Shown here in pieces: positions 34,165-41,889 of a stretch of 64,000 nucleotides of DNA (positions within the stretch are counted from its first letter, which is position 1; the number at the start of each line of letters is the position of its first letter). Source of the stretch: Mesorhizobium hawassense. Its GTDB lineage: Bacteria; Pseudomonadota; Alphaproteobacteria; Rhizobiales; Rhizobiaceae. Location of the stretch: positions 1 to 64,000 of the forward strand of contig NZ_QMBP01000020.1 of NCBI RefSeq assembly GCF_003289945.1. The letters are read 5' to 3'. The position numbers were made by a program, and so were the translations under genes. A model generated the notes under the pieces. That model saw only the letters and a program-made list of their open reading frames with translations, did not search any database and was not told the DNA's origin.

Positions 34165-34385
34165 TTCAGGCTCCCTTCCGTCGATGATTTATAGGCGGCG
34201 ACGACGGCGGTGTCAGTTTTGCCTGCCGTCGCCGCATGATCGAGCAGGCATGCCGCGACGCCGATGACGGCGATGGCCGAGGCCAGCCGGCCAAAGCCCG
34301 GCGTCGGCGGGTCCAGCCAGAACTCTTCTGGTCGCCGGGCTTTTCGTCCCGGCTTGCCCCAGATCGCAAGAAACAGATTGTCCAT
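34161..34385 (-). CDS. Small membrane protein, unknown function
   Basis: The 74-residue product begins MDNLFLAIWGKPGRKARRPEEFW and has one hydrophobic segment (ASAIAVIGVAACLLDHAAT). The ATG at 34385 and the ATGA overlap with the YCII-domain gene indicate coupled translation. A short stretch rich in basic residues precedes the membrane segment. No named family is recognised. Confidence 0.55.
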   Translation of the reverse strand: MDNLFLAIWGKPGRKARRPEEFWLDPPTPGFGRLASAIAVIGVAACLLDHAATAGKTDTAVVAAYKSSTEGSLK

Positions 34386-34594
34386 CGTTAATCTCCATCG
34401 GCCGTGAGTGGCGCTCGCAGGACGGCCGGACCGACGGGAAGTCGACATTTTTGCACGCATTTTTTTTCGAGAAACTTCGTGTCCCGCGAAACACAATCAT
34501 ATCAAGCCATGGATGGTCTTCCGGCCCGCCCGCGCTATAGTTTGCAGGAACGTCGGCGCCCGCCGGCGAAAAACCCCGACACAGGGAGGACTTC

Positions 34595-35020
34595 ATGGAC
34601 CGCACCGCAAACGCCGTCTGGAAAGGCAATCTGACGGAAGGCAAGGGCACGCTCGACACGCAGAGCGGCGCGCTGAAGGCCGCCCCCTATTCGTTCAAGG
34701 CGCGCTTCCAGGACGAGAGCGGCAAGTCCGGCACCAATCCGGAAGAGCTCATCGCCGCCGCGCATGCCGGCTGCTATGCCATGCAATTCTCGCATTTCCT
34801 GGCTGAGAACGGCACGCCGGCCGCCGAGCTCGACGCCAAGGCGGTGGTGACGCTGGTGCCCGGCACCGGCATCACCGGCAGCGCGCTGACGGTGGTCGGC
34901 AAAGTGCCGGGCATCGACGCGGCGAAGTTCAAGGAGCTGGCCGAGAAGGCCAAGGCCGAATGCCCAGTCTCGAAGGCGCTGGGCGCGATCAAGGTTTCGC
35001 TCGACGCACGGTTGGGGTGA
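34595..35020 (+). CDS. osmC: OsmC-family peroxidase
   Basis: The 141-residue protein has the two reactive cysteines of the family, C60 in AAAHAGCYAM and C123 in AECPVSKAL, plus GTNPEELIAAAHAGC, the OsmC signature. OsmC reduces organic hydroperoxides. A separate Ohr-type member is present at 50 kb. The gene has a purine-rich site (AGGGAGGACTTC) just before ATG and is followed by a mosaic repeat. Confidence 0.93.
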   Translation: MDRTANAVWKGNLTEGKGTLDTQSGALKAAPYSFKARFQDESGKSGTNPEELIAAAHAGCYAMQFSHFLAENGTPAAELDAKAVVTLVPGTGITGSALTVVGKVPGIDAAKFKELAEKAKAECPVSKALGAIKVSLDARLG

Positions 35021-35043
35021 GCGCCCCTTTTTCCTAAGGCAGC

Positions 35044-35212
35044 GATCCTTCGCGCCCCCTCTGGCCTGCCGGCCATCTCCCCCACTTGGGGGGAGATCAG
35101 CAGCTTAGGCGCCTCGCTCTTTCTGCAATGCTGGCGATTGGCGAAAGCCGGAGTGACATCCAATCTCCCCCCTCGTGGGGGAGATGTCCGGCAGGACGAA
35201 GGGGCGCTGTCC
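35044..35212. repeat. RIME-like intergenic mosaic element, copy 1
   Basis: The left arm contains GGCCTGCCGGCCATCTCCCC and the right arm GGGGGAGATGTCCGGCAGG. The two arms are inverted copies, each with its own CTCCCCC/GGGGGAG hairpin. The closest relative in this window is the copy at 48 kb. It lies between OsmC and the YceH-like gene. Confidence 0.75.
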
Positions 35213-35236
35213 CGCCGACATTTCCCGTCAATGGAT

Positions 35237-35866
35237 CTACAAGCCCAGCGCCTCGATCTTCGTGCGCAACGCCGCGACCTCTTCTTCCAACGCCCGCACA
35301 CGCGCTTCGAGATCGGAATCCGCAGCAGTCGCCGCCGGCTGCCAAGGCGCCGCCACCGCGGTCGCTTCCACCGGCCCGCTCAGCAGATGCACGTAGCGCT
35401 CCTCGCGCTGCCCGGGCGCGCGTTCCAGCAGCTGGATCAGCGGCGGGCGGCGGCCAATCATCAGGTCGAGATTGTCGCGCAGCTCCTCGATGGAGGCAAA
35501 GCGCGCCATGCGCTCCGAGCGCGCCAGCAATTCATGCGCCGTCTGCGCGCCGCGCAGGAGCAGAAGGCCGATCACGGCGATCTGCGGCGTGGTCAGCGAA
35601 AAGCGCTGCGCCATCAGATGCTCGTAGCGCTCGACGCGCGAAGCAAAAGCCTGGCGCACCAGCCCCTTCTGCTCGAGCGTGCTCAGCGCCCGTCTGATCT
35701 CGGTCAGCTCCAGCGCCATCACCGGCTCGCGCGCCGTCTTCTGGTTGGCTGCCTGGTGCGCGCCGTTGAGCGTCAGCGGGTAGACGTCCGGCGTCAGCTC
35801 CTTCTTCTCGATCAGGGAGCCGAGCACGCGCGCCTCGACGGCGGAGAGGACGGGGAGATCGGTCAT
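35237..35866 (-). CDS. YceH/UPF0502 family protein
   Basis: The 209-residue protein has the YceH hallmark LSAVEARVLGSLIEKKELTPDVYPLTLNGAHQAANQKT near its start, a winged-helix pair, and a C-terminal coiled coil (DSDLEARVRALEEEVAAL). It starts at 35866 and overlaps the upstream nucleotidyltransferase by four bases (ATGA). DNA-binding-like fold, but no confirmed function. It is the last gene of the sdh run. Confidence 0.9.
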   Translation of the reverse strand: MTDLPVLSAVEARVLGSLIEKKELTPDVYPLTLNGAHQAANQKTAREPVMALELTEIRRALSTLEQKGLVRQAFASRVERYEHLMAQRFSLTTPQIAVIGLLLLRGAQTAHELLARSERMARFASIEELRDNLDLMIGRRPPLIQLLERAPGQREERYVHLLSGPVEATAVAAPWQPAATAADSDLEARVRALEEEVAALRTKIEALGL

Positions 35867-36672
35867 TGGCTTTCTGCCTCCCTTCGGTAGAAATCGGTCG
35901 CCAGGCCACGGTTGCGGGCCTGCCGCGCCTCGTCGCGGGCCGAACCGGCCAGGTTCATCTCGTGATGACCATAGCGCGCTTCGAGATAGCACGCGATCTC
36001 GGCCGGGATAGGCCCGGTGCCCAGTTCGCGCGTCATGCGCTTCTTCTCGATCAGCTTGCGGATTTCGCCGGCGGCCTGCGCCGGAACCTCGGTTTCGGCC
36101 AGGCAATCGACCATGTTCATCGGCGGCAGGCTGGTGAAATCGCGCTGCTCCATCCAGTCCAGCGCGACGATCGGCCGGATGAGATAGAACAGCTTCTTCA
36201 ATTTTACTTCGCCGGCGAAGCTTCCAGCCTTGGCGACATGCGAGCGCGCAAGGCCGAGATAATGCCGCGACACCTTTGCCGGATCGACGATCTCGGCCAA
36301 AAGGTCGAGCAGACGGGGGCGAAAGCCGGCAACTTCCTCATAGACGATCAGCGACTTCGCCCATTCGACGATGACCGCATTGCCGCCAAGCGCCAGAAGC
36401 AGGGCCTTGCGCAGATCCCAGCCGCCGGCGTCGATCTCGCCTTCGAGCGGAAACTCGAGCACGTCGCGCGGCTGTTCCAGCACCAGGTGATCGGCGACCG
36501 GGCGGACATAAACGAAGCGGCAGTCGTAGTCGCTGTCCGGCGACGGAAAACCCCACGCCCGGCTTCCGCTTTCGATGGCGAACAGGATTTTCGCGCCTTG
36601 CGCGCGCGCCATGTCCAGCCGCGCGCGGATCGCCGCGACTGCTTCCGGCGCGAAATCGGCAGGCAGGGTCAT
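35863..36672 (-). CDS. Predicted nucleotidyltransferase (COG3541 type)
   Basis: The 269-residue protein has GSRAWGFPSPDSDYDCRFVYVRP near residue 36, the GS-x-D-x-D motif of the polymerase-beta-like nucleotidyltransferase fold. The YcgL-like group shows an extended DSDYD pattern. KLKKLFYLIRPIVALDWM follows. The physiological substrate is unknown. It follows sdhB by only 7 bp, so it is probably cotranscribed. Confidence 0.87.
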   Translation of the reverse strand: MTLPADFAPEAVAAIRARLDMARAQGAKILFAIESGSRAWGFPSPDSDYDCRFVYVRPVADHLVLEQPRDVLEFPLEGEIDAGGWDLRKALLLALGGNAVIVEWAKSLIVYEEVAGFRPRLLDLLAEIVDPAKVSRHYLGLARSHVAKAGSFAGEVKLKKLFYLIRPIVALDWMEQRDFTSLPPMNMVDCLAETEVPAQAAGEIRKLIEKKRMTRELGTGPIPAEIACYLEARYGHHEMNLAGSARDEARQARNRGLATDFYRREAESQ

Positions 36673-36679
36673 TGCGGGA

Positions 36680-37459
36680 CTAGACGCGGCGCTCCACCAT
36701 CATCTTCTTGATTTCCGCAATCGCCTTCGCCGGATTGAGGCCCTTCGGGCAGGTCTGCGCGCAATTCATGATGGTGTGGCAGCGATAGAGCCGGAACGGA
36801 TCTTCGAGATTGTCGAGCCGCTCGCCCGTCGCCTCGTCGCGGCTGTCGATCAGCCAGCGATAGGCCTGCAGCAGGGTGGCCGGGCCGAGATAACGGTCGC
36901 CATTCCACCAATAGCTCGGGCACGACGTCGAGCAGCAGGCGCACAGAATGCACTCGTAGAGCCCGTCGAGCTTCTCGCGATCCTCATGGCTCTGCAGCCA
37001 TTCCTTGGCGGGCGTCGGCGAAACCGTCTGTAGCCAGGGCTGGATCGAAGCGTGCTGGGCATAGAAATTGGTGAGGTCCGGCACCAGGTCCTTGATCACC
37101 GGCATATGCGGCAGCGGATAGATTTTCACCGCGCCCGAAATGTCGTCGCAGCCCTTGGTGCAGGCAAGCGTGTTCGAGCCGTCGATGTTCATGGCGCAGG
37201 AGCCGCAGATGCCTTCGCGGCAAGAGCGGCGCAGCGTCAGCGTCGGGTCGATCTTGTTCTTGATCCACAACAGCGCGTCGAGAACCATCGGCCCGCAATC
37301 GTCCATGTCGACGAAATAGGTATCCATGCGCGGGTTCTCGTCATCGTCCGGCGACCAGCGGTAGATGCGGTATTCGCGAAGGTTCGTCGCGCCTTCCGGC
37401 TTCGGCCAGGTCTTGCCCTGCTGGACCTTGGAATTCTTGGGAAGCGTGAGTTCGACCAT
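36680..37459 (-). CDS. sdhB: Succinate dehydrogenase iron-sulfur subunit
   Basis: SdhB passes electrons from FAD to ubiquinone. The 259-residue protein has the [2Fe-2S] cysteines in SCREGICGSCAMNIDG, the [4Fe-4S] set in CILCACCSTSCP, and the [3Fe-4S] set with NCAQTCPKGLNP. Length is typical. Its start overlaps the DUF3052 stop by one base (TAATG). Confidence 0.96.
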   Translation of the reverse strand: MVELTLPKNSKVQQGKTWPKPEGATNLREYRIYRWSPDDDENPRMDTYFVDMDDCGPMVLDALLWIKNKIDPTLTLRRSCREGICGSCAMNIDGSNTLACTKGCDDISGAVKIYPLPHMPVIKDLVPDLTNFYAQHASIQPWLQTVSPTPAKEWLQSHEDREKLDGLYECILCACCSTSCPSYWWNGDRYLGPATLLQAYRWLIDSRDEATGERLDNLEDPFRLYRCHTIMNCAQTCPKGLNPAKAIAEIKKMMVERRV

Positions 37460-37893
37460 TACCTGCGGTCCTTTCGGATGACGAGCTTCAGCCCGGACCA
37501 GATTTCGTTCACGGCGGCGACCTTGACGTCGACGAGGTCGCGCTTCAGCGCCTCCGAGCGGATGACGTCCTCGGTGACGTCGGTCGGCACCTTCGAGGCC
37601 TTCTTCGGCCACGAGACCCAGACCATGCCGTCGCGCTTGATCGCATTCTCGATGTGGGCCAAGCCGTCCTCGATCTCGGCGCGCTGCCGGGTGAAGGCAT
37701 GCACGGCATCGTATTTCCGGCTGCCCGAGATCGCCGACCAGTTGGAGAGCCGATCGACGCCGGCAAAGGACACGGCCCCAGCCAGCTCATCGAGCTCCGG
37801 CGGCAGCGCGATGAAGGCGGCGACCATGCCGTCCTTCAGGCCAAGCTTGGCCGGAAGAGGCGTGCCGGAATATCCCGTGGCCGCCTGCGCCAT
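37459..37893 (-). CDS. DUF3052 protein embedded in the sdh operon
   Basis: The 144-residue protein begins MAQAATGYSGTPLPAKLGLKDG and contains KYDAVHAFTRQRAEIEDGL and WVSWPKKASKVPTDVTEDVIR, the DUF3052 pattern. It starts 2 bp after the sdhA stop and overlaps sdhB by one base, so its translation is coupled to both subunits. The fixed position between sdhA and sdhB suggests a role in assembly or regulation of the complex, but that is inference from context. Confidence 0.88.
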   Translation of the reverse strand: MAQAATGYSGTPLPAKLGLKDGMVAAFIALPPELDELAGAVSFAGVDRLSNWSAISGSRKYDAVHAFTRQRAEIEDGLAHIENAIKRDGMVWVSWPKKASKVPTDVTEDVIRSEALKRDLVDVKVAAVNEIWSGLKLVIRKDRR

Positions 37894-37895
37894 GG

Positions 37896-39722
37896 TCAAT
37901 ACACCCGCGCCTTCGGCGCGATCTTGGCGAGGTTGATGCCGCCGTCCTTTTCCGCCAGCAGCGGCTCGGTGTGCACCGGCCGGTAGGTCAGCGTCACCTT
38001 GCCGTCCTCGCTCAGATGGGCAAGCGTGTGCTTGCGCCAATTGGCGTCGTCGCGCTTGTCGAAATCCTCCCGCGCATGCGCGCCGCGGCTCTCCTTGCGC
38101 GCCTCGGCGCCCTGGACCGTGGTGATGGCATTGGCCATCAGGTTTTCCAGCTCCAGCGTCTCGACGAGGTCGGAATTCCAGATCATCGAGCGGTCGGTGA
38201 CCTTGATGTCCTTCAGTTCGCCCCAGAGTTCCGAAATGCGCTTGCAGCCGTTCTCGAGCGATTCCTGTGTGCGGAACACGGCGGCGTCTTCCTGCATGGC
38301 GCGCTGCATTTTTTCGCGCAGCACCGCGGTCGGGATCTTGCCGTTGGCGTGGCGCAGGTGATCGAAGCGCTGCATGATCTTTTCGACCGAGGCTTCGTTG
38401 GGCGACGGGATCGCCGACTTGCGGTCGATCACCTGGCCGGCGCGGATGGCCGCGGCGCGGCCGAACACGACGAGATCGATCAGCGAGTTGGAGCCGAGCC
38501 GATTGGCGCCATGGACCGAAGCGCAGCCTGCCTCGCCCACCGCCATCAGGCCGGGCGATACGCGGTCGGGGCTGTCGGCCGTCGGATTGAGCGCCTCGCC
38601 CCAGTAATTGGTCGGCACGCCGCCCATATTGTAGTGAACCGTCGGCAGCACCGGGATCGGCTCCTTGGTGAGGTCGACGCCGGCAAAGATCTTGGCCGAT
38701 TCCGAAATGCCCGGCAGCCTTTCATGCAGCACGGCCGGATCGAGATGGTCGAGATGCAGGAAGATGTGGTCCTTCTTCTTGCCGACGCCGCGACCCTCGC
38801 GGATCTCCAGCGTCATGCAGCGCGAGACGACGTCGCGCGAGGCAAGGTCCTTGGCCGACGGCGCATAGCGCTCCATGAAACGCTCGCCCTCGGCGTTCAC
38901 GAGATAGCCGCCCTCGCCGCGCGCGCCCTCGGTGATCAGGCAGCCGGCGCCGTAGATGCCGGTCGGATGGAACTGCACGAACTCCATGTCCTGCAGCGGC
39001 AGTCCGGCCCTGGCCGCCATGCCGCCGCCGTCACCGGTGCAGGTATGCGCCGAGGTGGCGGAAAAATAGGCGCGGCCGTAACCGCCGGTCGCCAGCACCA
39101 CCATCTTGGCCGAGAAGCGGTGGATGGTGCCGTCGTCGAGATTCCAGGCCACGACGCCGGTGCAGGTGCCGTCCGGCTCCATGATCAGGTCGAGCGCGAA
39201 ATACTCGATGAAGAACTGCGCATTGTTCTTCAGCGACTGGCCGTAAAGCGTGTGCAGGATGGCGTGGCCGGTGCGGTCGGCGGCGGCGCAGGTGCGCTGC
39301 ACCGGCGGACCGTCGCCATAGTTCATCATGTGGCCGCCGAACGGCCGCTGGTAGATCTTGCCCTCCTCGGTGCGCGAGAACGGCACGCCGTAATGCTCGA
39401 GCTCATAGACCGCGGCCGGCGCCTCGCGAACCATATATTCCATGGCGTCGACATCGCCCAGCCAGTCCGAACCCTTGACGGTGTCGTACATGTGCCACTG
39501 CCAGGAATCGGGGCCCATGTTGGAGAGCGAGGCGGCGATGCCGCCTTGCGCGGCAACGGTGTGCGAGCGCGTCGGGAACACCTTGGTGATGCAGGCGGTG
39601 CGCAGGCCCTGCTCGGCCATGCCGAGCGTGGCGCGCAGGCCGGCGCCGCCGGCGCCGACGATCACGACGTCGAACTTGTGGTCGACAAAAGTGTAGGCGG
39701 AAGCCGTGTTTGCGTTGGCCAA
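37896..39722 (-). CDS. sdhA: Succinate dehydrogenase flavoprotein subunit
   Basis: SdhA oxidises succinate to fumarate with covalently bound FAD. The protein (608 residues from TTG at 39722) has VVIVGAGGAGLRATLGMAEQG (FAD fold), TRSHTVAAQGGI with the FAD-attachment His, and HPTGIYGAGCLITEGARGEGG near the active site. TTG is chosen because GGAGG lies 8 bases before it, overlapping the end of sdhD, and because the conserved N-terminus begins there; an upstream in-frame start inside sdhD adds 12 unrelated residues. Confidence 0.96.
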   Translation of the reverse strand: MANANTASAYTFVDHKFDVVIVGAGGAGLRATLGMAEQGLRTACITKVFPTRSHTVAAQGGIAASLSNMGPDSWQWHMYDTVKGSDWLGDVDAMEYMVREAPAAVYELEHYGVPFSRTEEGKIYQRPFGGHMMNYGDGPPVQRTCAAADRTGHAILHTLYGQSLKNNAQFFIEYFALDLIMEPDGTCTGVVAWNLDDGTIHRFSAKMVVLATGGYGRAYFSATSAHTCTGDGGGMAARAGLPLQDMEFVQFHPTGIYGAGCLITEGARGEGGYLVNAEGERFMERYAPSAKDLASRDVVSRCMTLEIREGRGVGKKKDHIFLHLDHLDPAVLHERLPGISESAKIFAGVDLTKEPIPVLPTVHYNMGGVPTNYWGEALNPTADSPDRVSPGLMAVGEAGCASVHGANRLGSNSLIDLVVFGRAAAIRAGQVIDRKSAIPSPNEASVEKIMQRFDHLRHANGKIPTAVLREKMQRAMQEDAAVFRTQESLENGCKRISELWGELKDIKVTDRSMIWNSDLVETLELENLMANAITTVQGAEARKESRGAHAREDFDKRDDANWRKHTLAHLSEDGKVTLTYRPVHTEPLLAEKDGGINLAKIAPKARVY

Positions 39723-39726
39723 GACG

Positions 39727-40122
39727 TCAGCCTCCGAATGCCAGTTTGAGCAGGGCAAACAGCGACGCGACGCCGACTGCCACGCAGAAGAAGGTGTTGA
39801 GGGCGATCACCGCGAGCTTCAGGCCTTCGCCATGCACATAATCCTCGATGATGACCTGCATGCCGAGCCGCATGTGGTAGAGGCCGGAGATCACCACCAG
39901 CGCCAGCATCAGCGCCACGAAAGGATTGGCGAGCGACGCCCGCACGTCCGCGTAGCCGTGGCCGTTGACCGCGATCAGGAAGCCGACGAAGAACAAAAGC
40001 AGCGGGATGTTGGCGATCGCCGTCAGCCGCTGGCGCCAGAAATGCTGCGTGCCTTCGCGCGCCGAGCCCAGCCCGCGCACCTTGCCGAGCGGCGTGCGCA
40101 TATCGTTGTTGGAGCCGCTCAT
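39727..40122 (-). CDS. sdhD: Succinate dehydrogenase membrane anchor subunit D
   Basis: The 131-residue protein has three transmembrane segments and the haem/quinone-related GLYHMRLGMQVIIEDYVHGEG sequence typical of SdhD. The ATG at 40122 overlaps the sdhC stop. It anchors SdhAB to the inner membrane and helps ligate haem b. The end of sdhD carries the ribosome binding site for sdhA. Confidence 0.92.
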   Translation of the reverse strand: MSGSNNDMRTPLGKVRGLGSAREGTQHFWRQRLTAIANIPLLLFFVGFLIAVNGHGYADVRASLANPFVALMLALVVISGLYHMRLGMQVIIEDYVHGEGLKLAVIALNTFFCVAVGVASLFALLKLAFGG

Positions 40123-40544
40123 GCCAGGCCTCCGCGCGCCATGTAGCCGGCGATCCAGATCAAAAGGGTGAGCACGATCGAGCCGGCGAGCGTCGCCCAG
40201 GCGATCTTCGATGCAGTTTGCTTTTCCAGGCCCGCGCCGGTGTCCCAGATGAGATGGCGCAGCCCGCCCAGCATGTGGTGCATCAGCGCCCAGGTGTAAC
40301 CGAACAGGACCAGCCGGCCGAGCCAGGAACCGAAGGCCCAGTTGACCCAGTCGAAGGCGGCCTGCGAGCTCGAGGCGGCAATCAGCCACGCCGCCACCAG
40401 CAGCGTGCCGAAGTAGAGCGCGCCACCGGTGATGCGATGGATGATCGACATCGTCATGGTGATCGGCGGCCGGTAGATCGTCAGATGCGGCGAGAGCGGC
40501 CGTTCACGTCTGGCAACTGCGCGGGTGGCTGGTGATTTGCTCAT
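40119..40544 (-). CDS. sdhC: Succinate dehydrogenase cytochrome b subunit C
   Basis: The 141-residue membrane protein has RPLSPHLTIYRPPITMTMSIIHRITG at its start, the SdhC signature that includes the quinone-site and haem-His region, and HHMLGGLRHLIWDTG near residue 90. It is the first gene of the sdh operon; the gap to the next gene upstream (40545-40802) holds its promoter region, in which no regulator site was recognised. Confidence 0.93.
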   Translation of the reverse strand: MSKSPATRAVARRERPLSPHLTIYRPPITMTMSIIHRITGGALYFGTLLVAAWLIAASSSQAAFDWVNWAFGSWLGRLVLFGYTWALMHHMLGGLRHLIWDTGAGLEKQTASKIAWATLAGSIVLTLLIWIAGYMARGGLA

Positions 40545-40802
40545 GGCTGCCCCAGTTCGGCGTCCTGGATTGCCGCTACCGAAGAGCAGCGTTTTGCCGC
40601 CTTCATATATGGCCCCGGACAGCCGGTTTCTAATGCTCTTTTTGCACCGCGTCAAAGCCGGAAAATCGTTTTGGAAAAGTCATTTAGTCTGACAAATTGG
40701 CTCTCGCGCGCTTCAATCGATTAGCGGTTGTCTCGAAGCTTGCGCAGCACTTCGCTGCAGTGCGGTATAGACATCTGCACGAGCAAGTGTCGGGTGCGCC
40801 GG

Positions 40803-41288
40803 CTATCTCTTGCAAGTCTGCGGGGTGGATCCTCGCTTCATCACCAGCGCCTCGCGTCCATCGATCACGATTGCGTCATGGGTCACCGCTTCCTGGTAGC
40901 GGCTGCTCTGGTTGGCGGGCGATGCCGCGAATTCCTCCGTCGTGCCGTCCGCCCGCACCAGGCGCAGCGCGCTGCCCAGATTCTGGATGGTGATCATGCC
41001 GCCATTGCCGCATCGGTAGGTGGCCGCGCCGATACCGGATCGCGGCGGCGTGGTAAGATCGGTGACGATCTTGGTTGGCGGTGCGGGAGGCGGCGCGGGC
41101 GTCTTGGCCGGAGGCACCGCGACCATCGGCGCGGCCGCCGGCGCGGCGGGCTGCTGGACCGGCGCGGGCGCGACCACCGGCGCCGTGGCATTGGCCGACT
41201 TCGGCGCGTTGTCCTGCGGCACGCAGGCCGCTGCCGCGAGAAGCAGCGGGATGGTGATCGACACCCGAACCATGTGGCCAAAGCTCAT
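40803..41288 (-). CDS. Lipoprotein with MliC-like C-terminal domain
   Basis: The 161-residue protein has a lipoprotein signal peptide with lipobox LLAAAAC, then a Pro/Ala-rich linker (about 25-75), then a compact domain with YRCGNGGMITIQNLGSALRL and ALVMKRGSTPQTC. The two-cysteine pattern of the C-terminal domain resembles the MliC/PliC lysozyme inhibitor fold, which guards peptidoglycan against host C-type lysozyme. The function is an inference from this resemblance. The upstream divergent region carries CtrA-type sites. Confidence 0.75.
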   Translation of the reverse strand: MSFGHMVRVSITIPLLLAAAACVPQDNAPKSANATAPVVAPAPVQQPAAPAAAPMVAVPPAKTPAPPPAPPTKIVTDLTTPPRSGIGAATYRCGNGGMITIQNLGSALRLVRADGTTEEFAASPANQSSRYQEAVTHDAIVIDGREALVMKRGSTPQTCKR

Positions 41289-41405
41289 ACGCTGCCCCTT
41301 TCGTTCGCGGCACGCTAGACATGCCTAGCGCCAAGATCAAGTTCACCTCCGAGAGAGCCCGGCGCACCCGTCGTCCCGCCGCCCAAGAAGCCGATCCCTC
41401 GGAAA

Positions 41406-41413
41406 TTAACCAT
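41406..41413 (+). promoter_or_regulatory. CtrA half-site TTAACCAT
   Basis: TTAACCAT is the preferred CtrA half-site. It lies in the divergent gap between the lipoprotein and the small secreted protein gene. Confidence 0.4.
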
Positions 41414-41460
41414 GTTCCTTAAGAACCGGCGCCGAAAGCCCCTCGGCCTCTTAACAAAGG

Positions 41461-41475
41461 TTAAGAAACAGTTAA
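41461..41475 (+). promoter_or_regulatory. CtrA-type full box TTAA-N7-TTAA
   Basis: TTAA-GAAACAG-TTAA is an exact full-length CtrA consensus. A TTAAC-AAAG-GTTAA palindrome overlaps its left end. It is 58 bp before ATG of the secreted protein at 41533. Confidence 0.5.
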
Positions 41476-41532
41476 TTTCCTGATTCGAAGCGGATTTCCA
41501 GGCGCGATCGCGCGCCGATCAGGGAGAGCGAC

Positions 41533-41889
41533 ATGCGTTCGAACTCAGTGCGGGCAAGCGTTGCCGCAGCAGTGCTGGCGGGGTTGGTCACGGCAATCGC
41601 CGCGCCGGCCGAAGCAGGGCTGCGCCATCACGATCGCGTCTATGCCGATTCCTTCGGCAATCTCGTCATCGACAGTGCCGCCGGCTACAAGCGTATCGTC
41701 GTCGGCGAGGGCAAGCTTGCCAAAAAACTATCCGAATACACCAGCGCCGGCCAGCCGGATGTCGTCTATGACGATGCCGACGAACCTGGCGCCCCGGGCT
41801 GCTACCAGCCGCCGGTGCTGGTGAAGGGCCGTTCCTATATGTACGGGCTTTCCGACGGTGAGATGCCCAATCTCAGCCCTTGCCGTTGA
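41533..41889 (+). CDS. Small secreted protein, unknown function
   Basis: The 118-residue protein has a Sec signal peptide (cleavage near APAEAG at about residue 28), and a mature part with VYADSFGNLVIDSAAGYKRIVVGEGK and paired cysteines at the C-terminus (PGCYQPPVLVKGRSY and NLSPCR). No family is recognised. It sits behind CtrA-type sites, which suggests cell-cycle control. Its end overlaps the convergent diguanylate cyclase gene by 17 bp. Confidence 0.75.
   Translation: MRSNSVRASVAAAVLAGLVTAIAAPAEAGLRHHDRVYADSFGNLVIDSAAGYKRIVVGEGKLAKKLSEYTSAGQPDVVYDDADEPGAPGCYQPPVLVKGRSYMYGLSDGEMPNLSPCR

Noticed and set aside
37971..39749. 592-codon open frame antisense to sdhA
   Set aside because: sdhA is unambiguous on the other strand, and the antisense translation is low in family-like blocks.
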